A stretch of 64,000 nt of DNA. Source: Priestia endophytica DSM 13796. Lineage in GTDB: Bacteria; Bacillota; Bacilli; Bacillales; Bacillaceae_H. The notes under the pieces are model-generated. The model saw only the letters and a program-made list of their open reading frames with translations, was not told the origin of the DNA and made no database searches. Below, one piece after another: positions 18,214-27,591 of this stretch. The stretch is taken from positions 124,001 to 188,000 of the forward strand of contig NZ_FOXX01000002.1 of NCBI RefSeq assembly GCF_900115845.1, given 5' to 3'. Position 1 is the first letter of the stretch; the number at the start of each line of letters is the position of its first letter. Both the position numbers and the translations under genes were made by a program.

Positions 18214-19044
18214 TTGTCGCAGTCACTGCCTTTTTTTATTCTTCTTGTTTTAAGTTTACTTTTGACTGTTTTTATATTGTGGAGAAAATCGAACAAGAGG
18301 CTTTTATTCTTATTCTTATTTATTGGCGGATTAGCGCACTTATTAGATTTTTTTATTATGTTTATTTTAAATAGCTACGTATATAAGCCTCATTTTGTTC
18401 AGAACCGCTATTATGATAATATGCTGGGCTCTCTTGTCTCCCAAACGTTTGTTTATCCAACAGCAGCTTTAATTGTTGTAGCTTATAATTGGTCTATTTT
18501 TAGGGTTTTTCTTTTGTCTTTTTTGTTTATGGGAATTGAAACGCTCTTTTTATCACTCGACGTATATGAACATTTCTGGTGGAAGACATTTTATACAGGT
18601 ATTTTTATGTTTATCGGTTTTCTTATTGCGAAGAAATGGTACGAGGGGATGAATAAAGGAGATGAGTCGAAATGGAGAAATTTTCTCACTCTTTATTTCG
18701 TAGTCTTTGTGATCAGTGGAATAGGCATTTCGTTAATTACGGTCTTCACCTCTTTAAATACGTTAAACACAGACTTTTTCAGTGATGGAGAAAGGGAGCA
18801 AATTATCCTAGCCACCATTTATATAGGTATCGTAAACTTCCTTTATAGCATGTCTGTTGTATATAGCACAAATTCGCTATATACGTACGGTTTGCTTTGT
18901 ATTATCTGTGCTGTCAGTTACAGTTTGATTATGCTTAATATTCTAGAGATAGCTGCTGTATATAAACTGCTTTCTATATGCTTGTATAATGTAATTGTTT
19001 TAATTATTATTAAATCAATCCATAATCGTCTTCTCTTCTTATAG
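18214..19044 (+). CDS. Polytopic membrane protein of unknown function
   Basis: 276 aa from TTG 18214, chosen for the excellent AAGGAGGAGGT 4-5 bases upstream. About eight hydrophobic segments can be seen. Between helices 2 and 3 a short loop contains YVYKPHFVQNRYYDNMLGS; later VYEHFWWKTFYTGIF and KKWYEG. The layout recalls the poorly characterised CBO0543-type Bacillus membrane proteins, but this is only a guess. It lies alone between the rib terminator and glcT and has no evident terminator of its own. Confidence 0.65.
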   Translation: MSQSLPFFILLVLSLLLTVFILWRKSNKRLLFLFLFIGGLAHLLDFFIMFILNSYVYKPHFVQNRYYDNMLGSLVSQTFVYPTAALIVVAYNWSIFRVFLLSFLFMGIETLFLSLDVYEHFWWKTFYTGIFMFIGFLIAKKWYEGMNKGDESKWRNFLTLYFVVFVISGIGISLITVFTSLNTLNTDFFSDGEREQIILATIYIGIVNFLYSMSVVYSTNSLYTYGLLCIICAVSYSLIMLNILEIAAVYKLLSICLYNVIVLIIIKSIHNRLLFL

Positions 19045-19106
19045 AATGAACGTGGACCTAGAAGAAAGACAATACAGTGTTTCCATTGATTTCATAAAAC
19101 GATATG

Positions 19107-19135
19107 TTGACGTTGTGAAAATGGTTTCGTAATAT
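19107..19135 (+). promoter_or_regulatory. Sigma-A promoter of glcT
   Basis: TTGACG (19107-19112), 17-base spacer, TAATAT (19130-19135), about 40 bases before the glcT start. Confidence 0.65.
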
Positions 19136-19173
19136 GGAAAGATGACAGAGAAGCTATAAGGAGTGGGGAATGA

Positions 19174-20016
19174 GTGAAAAGCACCTTTTTAGTGAAAAAG
19201 GTACTAAACAATAATGTATTAATTGCCACTCATGATGAATATAAAGAGACCGTCATGATTGGCAAGGGTATAGGTTTTGGGAAAAAAGGCGGAGAGGAAA
19301 TTACAGAAACTTCAGCTGAAAAGTTATTTGTTTTACACAATGAACGGGAACAAGAACAATATAAAATGTTGCTCACTCAAGTGGATGAGAAAATTGTCGT
19401 CATTATGAATGATATTATTTCTTATATTCAACATCATGTGAAAACGCCTTTAAATGAGCATATTCATATTAGCTTAACGGATCATATTTCTTTTGCTATT
19501 AAACGTGTGAAGCAAGGGATGGATATTAACAATCCTTTCTTGCTTGAAACAAAGGTACTGTATCCTACCGAATACGAGCTTGCAAGGCACGTTTTGGAGA
19601 TGATTAAGGAACAAACGGGTATTTCCCTGCCAGAAGGAGAAATAGGGTTTGTTGCGCTTCATATTCACACAGCAATTACGGCTCGTGACTTGTCTGAGAT
19701 TAATCGTCATTCAGCACTTATTCAAACAATTATTAGCATGATTGAGAACGGTTTTTCTATAACATTAGATAAAGAATCTTTAAATTATATGCGCCTTATC
19801 CGCCATCTTCACTTCGCAATTGAACGTGCAAATAAAGGAGAAGAAGTAGAAGAACCAAAAAAATTAGCAGAGCTATTGAAAAAAGAGTATCCCTTATGCT
19901 ACAATCTTTCTTGGAAAGTAGTAAAAGTGATGCAACAAGCGCTTTCACGCCCTGTTGATGAGGCAGAGGCAGTTTACTTAACAATGCATTTACAGCGTTT
20001 AATGACAAAAATATAA
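19174..20016 (+). CDS. glcT: Transcriptional antiterminator GlcT for ptsGHI
   Basis: 280 aa from GTG behind AAGGAGTGGGG; the ATG four bases earlier is out of frame and closes at once. The N-terminal RNA-binding CAT domain (1-57; VLNNNVLIA, GKGIGFGKK) precedes two PTS regulation domains. The likely phosphorylated histidines are His104 and His163 in PRD1 and His211 plus a C-terminal His (LTMHLQRL) in PRD2. Without glucose EII-Glc keeps it inactive; with glucose it binds the RAT sequence of the ptsG leader and prevents termination. That leader starts within 20 bases of its stop codon. Confidence 0.96.
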   Translation: MKSTFLVKKVLNNNVLIATHDEYKETVMIGKGIGFGKKGGEEITETSAEKLFVLHNEREQEQYKMLLTQVDEKIVVIMNDIISYIQHHVKTPLNEHIHISLTDHISFAIKRVKQGMDINNPFLLETKVLYPTEYELARHVLEMIKEQTGISLPEGEIGFVALHIHTAITARDLSEINRHSALIQTIISMIENGFSITLDKESLNYMRLIRHLHFAIERANKGEEVEEPKKLAELLKKEYPLCYNLSWKVVKVMQQALSRPVDEAEAVYLTMHLQRLMTKI

Positions 20017-20017
20017 A
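19989..20017 (+). promoter_or_regulatory. Sigma-A promoter of ptsGHI, inside the glcT 3' end
   Basis: TTTACA (19989-19994), 17-base spacer, TATAAA (20012-20017). The -10 box overlaps the glcT stop codon, so the ptsG transcript would begin about 20024, just before the RAT element. Confidence 0.65.
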
Positions 20018-20034
20018 GAACAGCATTCATTTCA

Positions 20035-20141
20035 ATACGTGTTACTGATACGATCAGGCATGAGTGGCGAGATGAAACGACTCTAATTAAGGGACAAGTA
20101 TACCCTTTTATGAGACCGTTTCCGACCACTCATGCCTTTTT
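20035..20141 (+). promoter_or_regulatory. RAT antiterminator element and overlapping terminator of ptsG
   Basis: The RAT sequence (about 20035-20065, with ACGTGTTACTGATACGATCA) is nearly identical to that of B. subtilis ptsG as I recall it. Its 3' side overlaps the left arm of a terminator: AGGCATGAGTGG (20057-20068) pairs perfectly with CCACTCATGCCT (20125-20136) followed by T5. GlcT bound to RAT blocks this stem. About 100 bases follow to the ptsG start with no further structure recognised. Confidence 0.92.
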
Positions 20142-20239
20142 ATATTTTCTAAGAAAGCGTTTTAACAAAAGATGGTTTATGCATGGATTGAAAACGTTGT
20201 TGCACACTATAAAAGGACAGAAAAAAAGGGGGCTACTTC

Positions 20240-22300
20240 ATGTTTAAGAAGCTTTTTGGGGTTCTTCAAAAAATCGGGAAAGCTTTGATGCTTCCTGTAG
20301 CAATTCTACCTGCTGCAGGTCTTCTGCTCGCATTTGGTACAGCATTCCAAAACGAGCAAACATTAAAGTATATTCCGGCACTTGGAGCTGATTGGTTTCA
20401 GTTAGTAGCAACAGTAATGGCGCAAGCAGGAGATATTGTTTTTTCTAACTTGCCATTATTGTTTGCTGTGGGGGTTGCAGTTGGTTTAGCAGGAGGAGAC
20501 GGTGTTGCAGGATTAGCTGCAATTATCGGATATCTCATTCTAAACGTAACAATGGGAACAATTTTAACTGGAACAGGACAACTTGATCCTGCAATGTTTA
20601 ATGTTGGGTCAACAATAGAAAAAGATCCAGCATTTGCAAACGTCTTAGGTATTCCTACGATGCAAACAGGGGTATTTGGTGGTATCATCGTTGGGGTATT
20701 AGCTGCTTCAATGTATAATCGTTTTTACCAAATTTCGCTTCCTCAATATTTAGGGTTCTTTGCAGGAAAACGATTTGTACCAATTGCTACAGCTATCTCT
20801 TCTTTAATCCTAGGATTAATTATGATGGTTGTATGGCCACCAATTCAAAGTGGTTTAAATACATTTTCACAAACGATGTTAAATGCAAATCCAATGCTTT
20901 CGGCCTTTATTTTCGGGGTAATTGAACGTTCATTAATTCCGTTTGGTCTTCATCATATTTTCTATTCACCGTTTTGGTATGAATTTGGAGAATATATTGA
21001 TAAAGCAGGGAATTTAGTGCGTGGAGATCAGCGAATCTTTATGGCACAGTTAAAGGATAATGTTGATCAATTTACAGCAGGAACATACATGGTTGGTAAG
21101 TACGTATTCATGATGTTTGGTTTACCAGCAGCAGCGCTTGCTATTTACCATGAAGCACGTCCAGAACGTAAAAAATTCGTAGCTGGTATTATGGGTTCGG
21201 CAGCTTTAACGTCATTCTTAACAGGGATTACAGAACCGCTTGAGTTCTCATTCTTATTCGTTGCACCAATTCTTTTCGCAATACATGCTGTGTTTGCAGG
21301 CCTTTCATTTATGCTTATGGCATGGCTTGATGTTAAGATTGGAATGACGTTCTCTGGAGGATTTATTGATTTTATTTTATTTGGAGTCTTGCCGAATAAA
21401 ACTGCTTGGTGGTATGTTATTATCGTTGGTCTTATTTTAGCTGTTATCTACTACTTCGGTTTCCGCTTTGCGATTCGCAAATTCAACTTGGCAACGCCTG
21501 GACGCGAGAAGGAAGATGTAGGATCTGAAATTGCGACACCAGCAGAAGAACTTCCTTACAATGTTTTACAAGCAATGGGAGGACGCGAAAATATTGCTCA
21601 TCTTGATGCTTGTATCACACGTTTACGCGTTTCGGTTAACGATATTGGGAATGTTGATAAAGAACGCTTGAAAAAACTTGGCGCTTCTGGTGTACTAGAA
21701 GTTGGTAACAATATTCAAGCTATCTTTGGACCGAAGTCTGATACATTGAAAGGACAGATGCAAGACATTATGTCTGGAAAAACACCTGTTCCTTCTAAGG
21801 AAAGCGATGAGAAGCCAGCTAGTGAACCAACTGTAGCTGACTCAGCAGAAGAGATTGTTTCTCCAATTACTGGAGAGGTTGTCCCGCTTTCAGAAGTTCC
21901 TGATCAAGTTTTCTCGCAGAAATTAATGGGCGATGGATTCGCCATTATTCCCGAAAAAGGGACAATAGTTGCACCAGTAGACGGAAAAGTTGTAAACTTA
22001 TTTCCGACGAAACATGCGTTAGGAATTGAATCAGTAGGTGGAAGAGAAGTCCTTATTCATGTAGGAATCGACACAGTGAATCTTAAGGGTGAAGGATTTG
22101 AAGCTCTTGTTTCACAAGGTGACGACGTCAAAAAAGGTGATCCGCTTCTAAAAGTTGACTTGGATTTTGTAAAAGAAAATGCGCCAAGCATTATTACACC
22201 AATCATTTTTACAAATTTACAAGAAGGCGAAAAAGTAATGATCAACAAAGAAGGTCATGTAGATAGCGGTGAACAGAACATTATTACCATTACTAAGTAA
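20240..22300 (+). CDS. ptsG: Glucose-specific PTS enzyme IICBA
   Basis: 686 aa. The membrane EIIC domain (1 to about 415) has the [16 protein letters not shown] motif and [12 protein letters not shown]. The EIIB domain (about 437-512) carries phospho-cysteine Cys458 in [10 protein letters not shown] Ser/Pro/Glu linker leads to the EIIA domain (about 540-686) with active His607 in VLIHVGID. It imports and phosphorylates glucose and phosphorylates GlcT. It precedes ptsH by 24 bases. The ribosome site is AAAGGGGG. Confidence 0.98.
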   Translation: MFKKLFGVLQKIGKALMLPVAILPAAGLLLAFGTAFQNEQTLKYIPALGADWFQLVATVMAQAGDIVFSNLPLLFAVGVAVGLAGGDGVAGLAAIIGYLILNVTMGTILTGTGQLDPAMFNVGSTIEKDPAFANVLGIPTMQTGVFGGIIVGVLAASMYNRFYQISLPQYLGFFAGKRFVPIATAISSLILGLIMMVVWPPIQSGLNTFSQTMLNANPMLSAFIFGVIERSLIPFGLHHIFYSPFWYEFGEYIDKAGNLVRGDQRIFMAQLKDNVDQFTAGTYMVGKYVFMMFGLPAAALAIYHEARPERKKFVAGIMGSAALTSFLTGITEPLEFSFLFVAPILFAIHAVFAGLSFMLMAWLDVKIGMTFSGGFIDFILFGVLPNKTAWWYVIIVGLILAVIYYFGFRFAIRKFNLATPGREKEDVGSEIATPAEELPYNVLQAMGGRENIAHLDACITRLRVSVNDIGNVDKERLKKLGASGVLEVGNNIQAIFGPKSDTLKGQMQDIMSGKTPVPSKESDEKPASEPTVADSAEEIVSPITGEVVPLSEVPDQVFSQKLMGDGFAIIPEKGTIVAPVDGKVVNLFPTKHALGIESVGGREVLIHVGIDTVNLKGEGFEALVSQGDDVKKGDPLLKVDLDFVKENAPSIITPIIFTNLQEGEKVMINKEGHVDSGEQNIITITK

Positions 22301-22324
22301 TAGGAAAAAAGGAGAATGATTAAA

Positions 22325-22591
22325 ATGGCAGAAAAAACATTTACAGTAACGAGTGATTCAGGAATTCATGCACGTCCAGCAACAACTCTAGTTCAAACAG
22401 CAAGCAAATTCGAGGCAGACATTAACTTAGAGTACAACGGAAAAAGCGTAAACCTTAAGTCAATCATGGGCGTTATGTCTCTTGGAATTGGACAAGGAGC
22501 AGAAATCAAAATCGTAACAAACGGTTCTGACGAAGCTGAAGCTCTTTCTGCTTTAGAAGAAACAATGAAAAAAGAAGGTTTAGCAGAATAA
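22325..22591 (+). CDS. ptsH: Phosphocarrier protein HPr
   Basis: 88 aa. It carries phospho-His15 (GIHARPA) and the HPr kinase site Ser46 ([13 protein letters not shown]), so it serves both sugar transport and CcpA-dependent catabolite repression. Start: the second ATG (22325), 10 bases after AAAGGAGA; the ATG at 22316 abuts that site and would add three residues not found in HPr proteins. Confidence 0.98.
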   Translation: MAEKTFTVTSDSGIHARPATTLVQTASKFEADINLEYNGKSVNLKSIMGVMSLGIGQGAEIKIVTNGSDEAEALSALEETMKKEGLAE

Positions 22592-24315
22592 TGGCTAAAG
22601 AAATTACAGGCATTGCCGCGTCAAGCGGCATTGCCATTGCCAAAGCTTTTCGTCTCGAAGAACCAGAGTTGAATGTTGAACAGAAGAAGATTTCAAATGT
22701 AGAAGAAGAAACTGCGCGTTTTGAGAAAGCGCTACAAATTTCTAAAGAAGAACTTGAAGGAATTAAAGAACATGCTAGAAAAGAGCTTGGAGAAGATAAA
22801 GCAGATATCTTTGCAGCTCATCTTTTAGTTCTTAGTGATCCAGAACTTATTAATCCAATTAAAGATAAAGTGAAAAATGAAAGCGTTAATGCTGAGTTTG
22901 CGCTTACGGAAACGGCTAATATGTTCGTTAGTATGTTTGAGTCTATGGACAACGAATATATGAAAGAACGTGCAGCAGACATCCGTGACGTAACAAAGCG
23001 TGTGCTTGCTCATCTTTTAGGAGTAACAATTACAAATCCTAGTATGATTTCAGAAGAAGTTATCATCATTGGAGAAGATTTAACACCTTCAGATACAGCA
23101 CAGCTAAACCGTCAATATGTACTAGGGTTTACAACAGATATTGGTGGTCGTACTTCTCATTCAGCTATCATGGCTCGTTCAATGGAGATTCCAGCTGTTG
23201 TTGGAGCTAAAACAGTAACAGCAGATATCGAAAATGATGTCGTTGTAATCGTAGATGGCTTAGATGGAAAAGTAATTGTAGATCCATCACAAGAAGTAAT
23301 TGCTGAATACGAAGCAAAGAAAGCTGATTTCGAAAAGAAAAAAGCTGAGTGGGCAAAGCTTGTAAATGAGCCAACTGTTTCAAAAGATGGTCATCACGTT
23401 GAGCTTGCAGCAAACATTGGAACACCTGATGATGTAACAGGCGTTCTTGAAAACGGTGGAGAAGCTGTTGGGCTTTATCGTACAGAGTTCCTATATATGG
23501 GACGTGACCAGCTTCCAACAGAGGAAGAACAGTTTGATGCGTACAAGAAAGTTCTTGAGCGTATGAAAGGTAAATCTGTTGTTGTTCGTACGCTTGATAT
23601 CGGTGGAGATAAAGAACTTCCATACTTAAGCTTACCAAAAGAAATGAATCCATTCTTAGGATTCAGAGCTATCCGTCTTTGCTTAGAAGAGCAAGATATT
23701 TTCCGTACTCAACTTCGTGCACTGCTTCGCGCAAGCATTTACGGAAACTTAAAGATTATGTTCCCGATGATTGCAACAGTAGATGAATTCCGTCAAGCTA
23801 AAGCTATTCTTCTTGAAGAGAAAGAAGCGCTTCAGGCTAAAGGAGTAGAAATTGCTGAAGGTATCGAAATTGGGATGATGGTTGAAATTCCATCTTCAGC
23901 TGTTATGGCAGATGTATTTGCTAAAGAAGTTGATTTCTTCTCAGTTGGTACAAATGACTTAATTCAGTATACACTAGCAGCTGACCGTATGAATGAGCGC
24001 GTGTCATATCTTTACCAGCCATACAACCCAGCAATCCTTCGTCTTGTGCATATGGTAATCCTAGCAGCACATAAAGAAGGTAAATGGGTAGGAATGTGCG
24101 GTGAAATGGCAGGAGATGAAATTGCAATTCCAATCCTTTTAGGATTAGGTCTTGATGAATTCTCAATGAGCGCCACTTCTATCTTAAAAGCACGTTCACA
24201 AATCTCAAAACTTTCTAAACAAGAATTAGAAGGTCACATGGAAACAATTCTACAAATGAGCACAACTGAAGAAGTTATCTCATATGTAACAGAAAACTTC
24301 CATATTGAGAAATAA
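22591..24315 (+). CDS. ptsI: Phosphoenolpyruvate-protein phosphotransferase, enzyme I
   Basis: 574 aa, a normal length. The phospho-His190 lies in [13 protein letters not shown]; the PEP-binding barrel has [45 protein letters not shown] and the GMCGEMAGD cysteine motif. It starts within the ptsH stop (TAATG), so the pair is translationally coupled. It transfers phosphate from PEP to HPr. Confidence 0.98.
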   Translation: MAKEITGIAASSGIAIAKAFRLEEPELNVEQKKISNVEEETARFEKALQISKEELEGIKEHARKELGEDKADIFAAHLLVLSDPELINPIKDKVKNESVNAEFALTETANMFVSMFESMDNEYMKERAADIRDVTKRVLAHLLGVTITNPSMISEEVIIIGEDLTPSDTAQLNRQYVLGFTTDIGGRTSHSAIMARSMEIPAVVGAKTVTADIENDVVVIVDGLDGKVIVDPSQEVIAEYEAKKADFEKKKAEWAKLVNEPTVSKDGHHVELAANIGTPDDVTGVLENGGEAVGLYRTEFLYMGRDQLPTEEEQFDAYKKVLERMKGKSVVVRTLDIGGDKELPYLSLPKEMNPFLGFRAIRLCLEEQDIFRTQLRALLRASIYGNLKIMFPMIATVDEFRQAKAILLEEKEALQAKGVEIAEGIEIGMMVEIPSSAVMADVFAKEVDFFSVGTNDLIQYTLAADRMNERVSYLYQPYNPAILRLVHMVILAAHKEGKWVGMCGEMAGDEIAIPILLGLGLDEFSMSATSILKARSQISKLSKQELEGHMETILQMSTTEEVISYVTENFHIEK

Positions 24316-24350
24316 AAAAGAACCGATCGATTCGATCGGTTCTTTTTTTA
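24315..24350. terminator. Bidirectional terminator
   Basis: A long perfect stem (AAAAAGAACCGATCGA and its complement) with T/A runs on both sides. It ends ptsGHI and the convergent lrgB-like gene. Confidence 0.92.
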
Positions 24351-25034
24351 TAAAAGGAATGGAAGAAGTGCAGTTGAAATAAGGAGAGTTAGAAGGGCTG
24401 TCATAATCATAGCAAGACTAGAAAACGTTCCTTCAAGAGTTCCAAACTCAAATGCACGAGCTGTTCCTGTTCCATGGGCTGATACGCCAAGTAAAAGTCC
24501 TCTTGCTACAGAAGAACGGAGAGTTAACAGCTTAATAAGTTTAGGTCCTGCATAGGCACCAACAATACCTGTAATAATGACAAAAAGGATAGTTAAGCTT
24601 GGGTCTCCCCCAAGGGTTTGTGAAACATTAACAGCAATCGGAATTGTAATTGAACGAGGGACAAGACTATTTGTTAATAAGTGATCAAAGTGGAACAAAA
24701 AGGCTAACAAAAGGGAAGAGAACATCGCAATCATCGTTCCGCTTGCAACACTTAAAATAATTTCGACACCGTGTTTTTTTAGTAAATGAAGATTTTTGTA
24801 AATTGGTACAGCGAAAGCAACGGTTGCTGGACCAAGTAAATAGCTAATAGAATCTGCACCTTCTTTATATGAAGTATACGGGATATCACCGATAACTAGC
24901 GTTCCGATTAAAATAACTGGAGCTAGAACAATCGGTGAAAAAATGATTGTCTTAAAGCGCTTGTAGAGAACCTTGGAAAGCATATAAGCAGCAAGCGTTC
25001 CAACAATGGCTGAAGCAATAATTAATCCACTCAT
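24348..25034 (-). CDS. LrgB/CidB family membrane protein
   Basis: 228 aa, about seven hydrophobic segments. Family signatures include LLGPATVAFAVPIYK, PRSITIPIAVNVSQTLGGDPSLT and ARGLLLGVSAHGTGTARAFE. It overlaps its partner by four bases (ATGA), as cidB/lrgB usually do. Members were named for holin/antiholin roles in S. aureus autolysis; in Bacillus related pairs act in pyruvate or overflow-metabolite transport. The adjacent LysR gene points to the CidR-controlled type (B. subtilis ywbHG). Confidence 0.9.
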   Translation of the reverse strand: MSGLIIASAIVGTLAAYMLSKVLYKRFKTIIFSPIVLAPVILIGTLVIGDIPYTSYKEGADSISYLLGPATVAFAVPIYKNLHLLKKHGVEIILSVASGTMIAMFSSLLLAFLFHFDHLLTNSLVPRSITIPIAVNVSQTLGGDPSLTILFVIITGIVGAYAGPKLIKLLTLRSSVARGLLLGVSAHGTGTARAFEFGTLEGTFSSLAMIMTALLTLLISTALLPFLL

Positions 25035-25396
25035 ATTGAGCGCTCCTTTCTTTTTGAAATATATTCCGCTACAACTCCTGTGATAAACATCACAATCAAT
25101 GTGCTAATAGAAACCACAATAATAATTTTCAGGCCGTAAGTTTTCATCATCTCTCCATAGTCAACAAGTCCAACAACAGCGGGAACGAAAAAAAGCAGCA
25201 ATTCTGCAAGCAAGAAGCTCCCACCAAGTTCTACCCAGCTTAATTTAACAACTTTGAGCTGTAATAAAATAAAAAGTAGAACTAAACCAACAATACTACC
25301 TGGTACTGGGAGGTGGAAGAAATCAGATATAAAGGTTCCAATCATATAGATGCCTGTTAATAAACCAATTTGTAAAATCATAATTATCCATTTCAT
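25031..25396 (-). CDS. LrgA/CidA family holin-like membrane protein
   Basis: 121 aa with four hydrophobic helices. The family signature LPVPGSIVGLVLLFILLQ is at about 30-48, followed by LLAELLLFFVPAVVGLVDYG. The short basic tail KRKERS is typical. It is the first gene of the pair, with a GGAGGTG ribosome site. It lies 240 bases downstream of a LysR regulator in the same orientation. Confidence 0.9.
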   Translation of the reverse strand: MKWIIMILQIGLLTGIYMIGTFISDFFHLPVPGSIVGLVLLFILLQLKVVKLSWVELGGSFLLAELLLFFVPAVVGLVDYGEMMKTYGLKIIIVVSISTLIVMFITGVVAEYISKRKERSI

Positions 25397-25636
25397 CTTT
25401 AAGCACCTCCAGGTTTCAAAAATTACATAAGTTACAAAAATCTTCCAAAATAAATAAGAGAGCCGCCTATGAGGAAGACGACTCCAATTGGGAGAAGAGA
25501 AAACTTTTCATGTTTTACGTAACAGGGTTAACGCAAATTGCCGTATTATTTACGGAGTGTGAGGAATGTTACAACTTAAGTTTAGCCCGATTTTGCTTAT
25601 CCGTAAAATATATAAATGTTATAGTTTGTATTCGTT
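25397..25636 (-). promoter_or_regulatory. Intergenic control region of the cidAB-like operon
   Basis: 240 bases without a convincing gene. It holds an inverted repeat CCGTATTATTTACGG (25541-25555: 5-bp arms, 5-base gap) of the size of a LysR-type box. The half-site CCGTAAA recurs at 25601, and TTTACGTAA occurs at 25513. No obvious -35/-10 pair is visible on the minus strand. Confidence 0.4.
25541..25555. promoter_or_regulatory. Candidate LysR-type operator for cidAB-like genes
   Basis: A perfect CCGTA-N5-TACGG dyad upstream of the lrgA/cidA start and downstream of the LysR gene. CidR-type regulators bind such boxes to activate the operon during overflow metabolism; assignment is inference from position. 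Confidence 0.45.
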
Positions 25637-26527
25637 TTAGTTATGACCCGTTTGAAATGCCTCAACGGTATGTTTAATAAATGTCTTAGTAGCAAAGGAA
25701 ATATAACGATTTTTTCTCGTAATAACAGCAAGTTGCCAAGGAATATAATTTTTTAGTTCTTTAATTTTTAGAGAGGGTTGATAAAGTTTTCGGCAAATGG
25801 AAGTTGGAAAAAGAGCGACCCCTAAATTTGCAGCAACCATTTCAGCAATAAAATCCCACTGTGAACTTTTATAGGCCACATTAGGTGCAAAGCCATGTTT
25901 GATACATTCTTTATAAATAATGTCATGCATAGCAAAGTCTTCATGAAAAATAATAAATGAATCATCTTTTAAATCAAGCAAGCTGAGCGATTCCTGATCT
26001 GAAAGCGGATGCTCTTCATGTATAACGACTTTCATAGGCTCTCCACCTAGTTTTGTAATATCAAAGATGTTTTCTTCAATCGGAAGCACTATAACTCCAA
26101 CGTCAACTTCCCCAACTTCAACCATTTTCGTTACTTTAGCTCCACCAAATTCAATCATTTCAATTACGATATCAGGATAAGCATCTCGAAATGACTTAAT
26201 AATAGTTGGAAAGAAGAGCGTTCCCACAATAGGAGGAATCCCTATTTTTATTTTTCCTTTTTTTAAATTCATGAGATCATAAAGAGAATTAGATAAATCA
26301 TATAATGAATGCAAAATGGTTGTTGCTTCTTTGTATACAATCATTCCCGCATCTGTAAGTTGAATTTGTTTGCCAGAGCGGTCGATTAACGTTACTCCAA
26401 GTTCATCTTCAAGAGCTTTAACCATTTTACTTAAAGATGGCTGAGACACATGGAGTTTGTGAGCAGCCTTTGTAAAACTTTGTTGCTTAGCAACTGTTGT
26501 AAAATAATGTAAATGTCTAAAATCCAT
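25637..26527 (-). CDS. LysR family transcriptional regulator, CidR-like
   Basis: 296 aa. The N-terminal winged helix-turn-helix (1-60: MDFRHLHYFTTVAKQQSF, AAHKLHVSQPSLSKMVKALE) is followed by an effector domain (about 90-290). The position upstream of a cidAB/lrgAB pair matches B. subtilis ywbI-ywbHG and S. aureus cidR-cidABC, whose regulators respond to acetate or pyruvate overflow. An inverted repeat TTAAC-N6-GTTAA (26619-26634) lies 90 bases upstream and may serve autoregulation. Ribosome site AAGGAAGGAG. Confidence 0.88.
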   Translation of the reverse strand: MDFRHLHYFTTVAKQQSFTKAAHKLHVSQPSLSKMVKALEDELGVTLIDRSGKQIQLTDAGMIVYKEATTILHSLYDLSNSLYDLMNLKKGKIKIGIPPIVGTLFFPTIIKSFRDAYPDIVIEMIEFGGAKVTKMVEVGEVDVGVIVLPIEENIFDITKLGGEPMKVVIHEEHPLSDQESLSLLDLKDDSFIIFHEDFAMHDIIYKECIKHGFAPNVAYKSSQWDFIAEMVAANLGVALFPTSICRKLYQPSLKIKELKNYIPWQLAVITRKNRYISFATKTFIKHTVEAFQTGHN

Positions 26528-26618
26528 TTTTACTCCTTCCTTTACAATGTCTTCTGTAGACTGTATTTATTGTATAAACATGAGACTTTGTATGTAGGCT
26601 TATATTGGGATGAATGCG

Positions 26619-26634
26619 TTAACTTATAGGTTAA
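26619..26634. promoter_or_regulatory. Inverted repeat in the divergent region upstream of the LysR gene
   Basis: TTAAC (26619-26623) and GTTAA (26630-26634) flank TTATAG. It lies between the LysR gene and the divergent gene at 26821; an autoregulatory site is plausible. The rest of the 293-base spacer (26528-26820) is A/T-rich, with a TATAAT at about 26689 on the plus strand but no clean -35. Confidence 0.35.
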
Positions 26635-26820
26635 GAATTTTAATTTATCATTTCTTTATTAAGAAAGAAACGATATAATAATTTACAGTATAATGAATCG
26701 TTTATCGATGTCGTTTATATAAAATAAACTAAAGTAGTAACGGTGTACCATAATAAGGAAAGTTCAATAACCACTTTTCCTCTTCAGTAATTAATATATG
26801 TAAAAGGCAGGTATCTACTA

Positions 26821-27591
26821 TTGGCGCATCCAGATGATATAAAAGAGCTTGTTTATATCAACGGAAACGTAAACGATAAGTGTTTCTTAACGCACGGCAT
26901 TGAATTTAGGGAATTCCTTGCATCCCTTCCAACAGAGCTGTCAAATCTTCTTCTGTTGAAACATAATTACGAAGATAGCGATTTCCATATGGGAACGTTT
27001 ATGAATTATGTTGAAAAGGAACAGATCACAGAGCTTGTTAAAGAACCGATCAGGACATACAGTGAATTTTGCTGGATTGATATTGATGATACAAGCTTGC
27101 TTGATTCCCTAGAACCAGAAGAAAAGGCAGCATTGCTCTATTTAGGACATTATAAGAAACCATTATCTTCTCCGTTTTTCCGTAAGCTTAATAATGAATA
27201 TGTTTATTTAACAGAAGAGGACGGCTGGTTAAATAAAGTTTACTGTAAGCAGGTAGCCCATATTCAGCATATGATTAGTCATATTGTACCACTAAAGACA
27301 TCAATGCTAATAAAAAAACGCCTTCCGCTTTTTCGTAAACATTTAGATTATCCACCGCTGCCGCCCGTCTTGGCACATACGATTCTAACCTTAACACATG
27401 ACGGCCTGTTAATCGACTTTAAAAGTATGACAAGGTCACGCAAGGATTTGCAAATCCCGCTTTATACTGTAGGTTCTTTTTTCAGTATAGATGAACTTTT
27501 GCAAGATTTATCTTTTTATAAGCAAGAAAGCAGTTATAAAGCGAAGCTTATTTATTCTCGAAAAGATGATATGTGGGATTTAATCTACTAA
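26821..27591 (+). CDS. Protein of unknown function
   Basis: 256 aa starting at TTG (AHPDDIKELVYINGN); only a weak AGGCAGG lies upstream, so the start is uncertain but no other is better. It looks soluble, rich in Leu/Tyr/Asp, with no signal peptide or membrane segment. Segments that may help a search: SEFCWIDIDDTSLLDSLEPEE and YPPLPPVLAHTILTL. I do not recognise a domain. Its stop codon overlaps the convergent GNAT gene by four bases. Confidence 0.6.
   Translation: MAHPDDIKELVYINGNVNDKCFLTHGIEFREFLASLPTELSNLLLLKHNYEDSDFHMGTFMNYVEKEQITELVKEPIRTYSEFCWIDIDDTSLLDSLEPEEKAALLYLGHYKKPLSSPFFRKLNNEYVYLTEEDGWLNKVYCKQVAHIQHMISHIVPLKTSMLIKKRLPLFRKHLDYPPLPPVLAHTILTLTHDGLLIDFKSMTRSRKDLQIPLYTVGSFFSIDELLQDLSFYKQESSYKAKLIYSRKDDMWDLIY

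Noticed and set aside
20187-20206. Possible cre site before ptsG (TTGAAAACGTTGTTGC)
   Set aside because: The left half fits but two required positions on the right do not; the RAT system already explains control.
25432-25514. A minus-strand hydrophobic frame (HEKFSLLPIGVVFLIGGS...) between the LysR gene and cidA
   Set aside because: It looks like a small membrane peptide, but it has no ATG, GTG or TTG in frame after the preceding stop and no ribosome site. It may be a remnant; not annotated.
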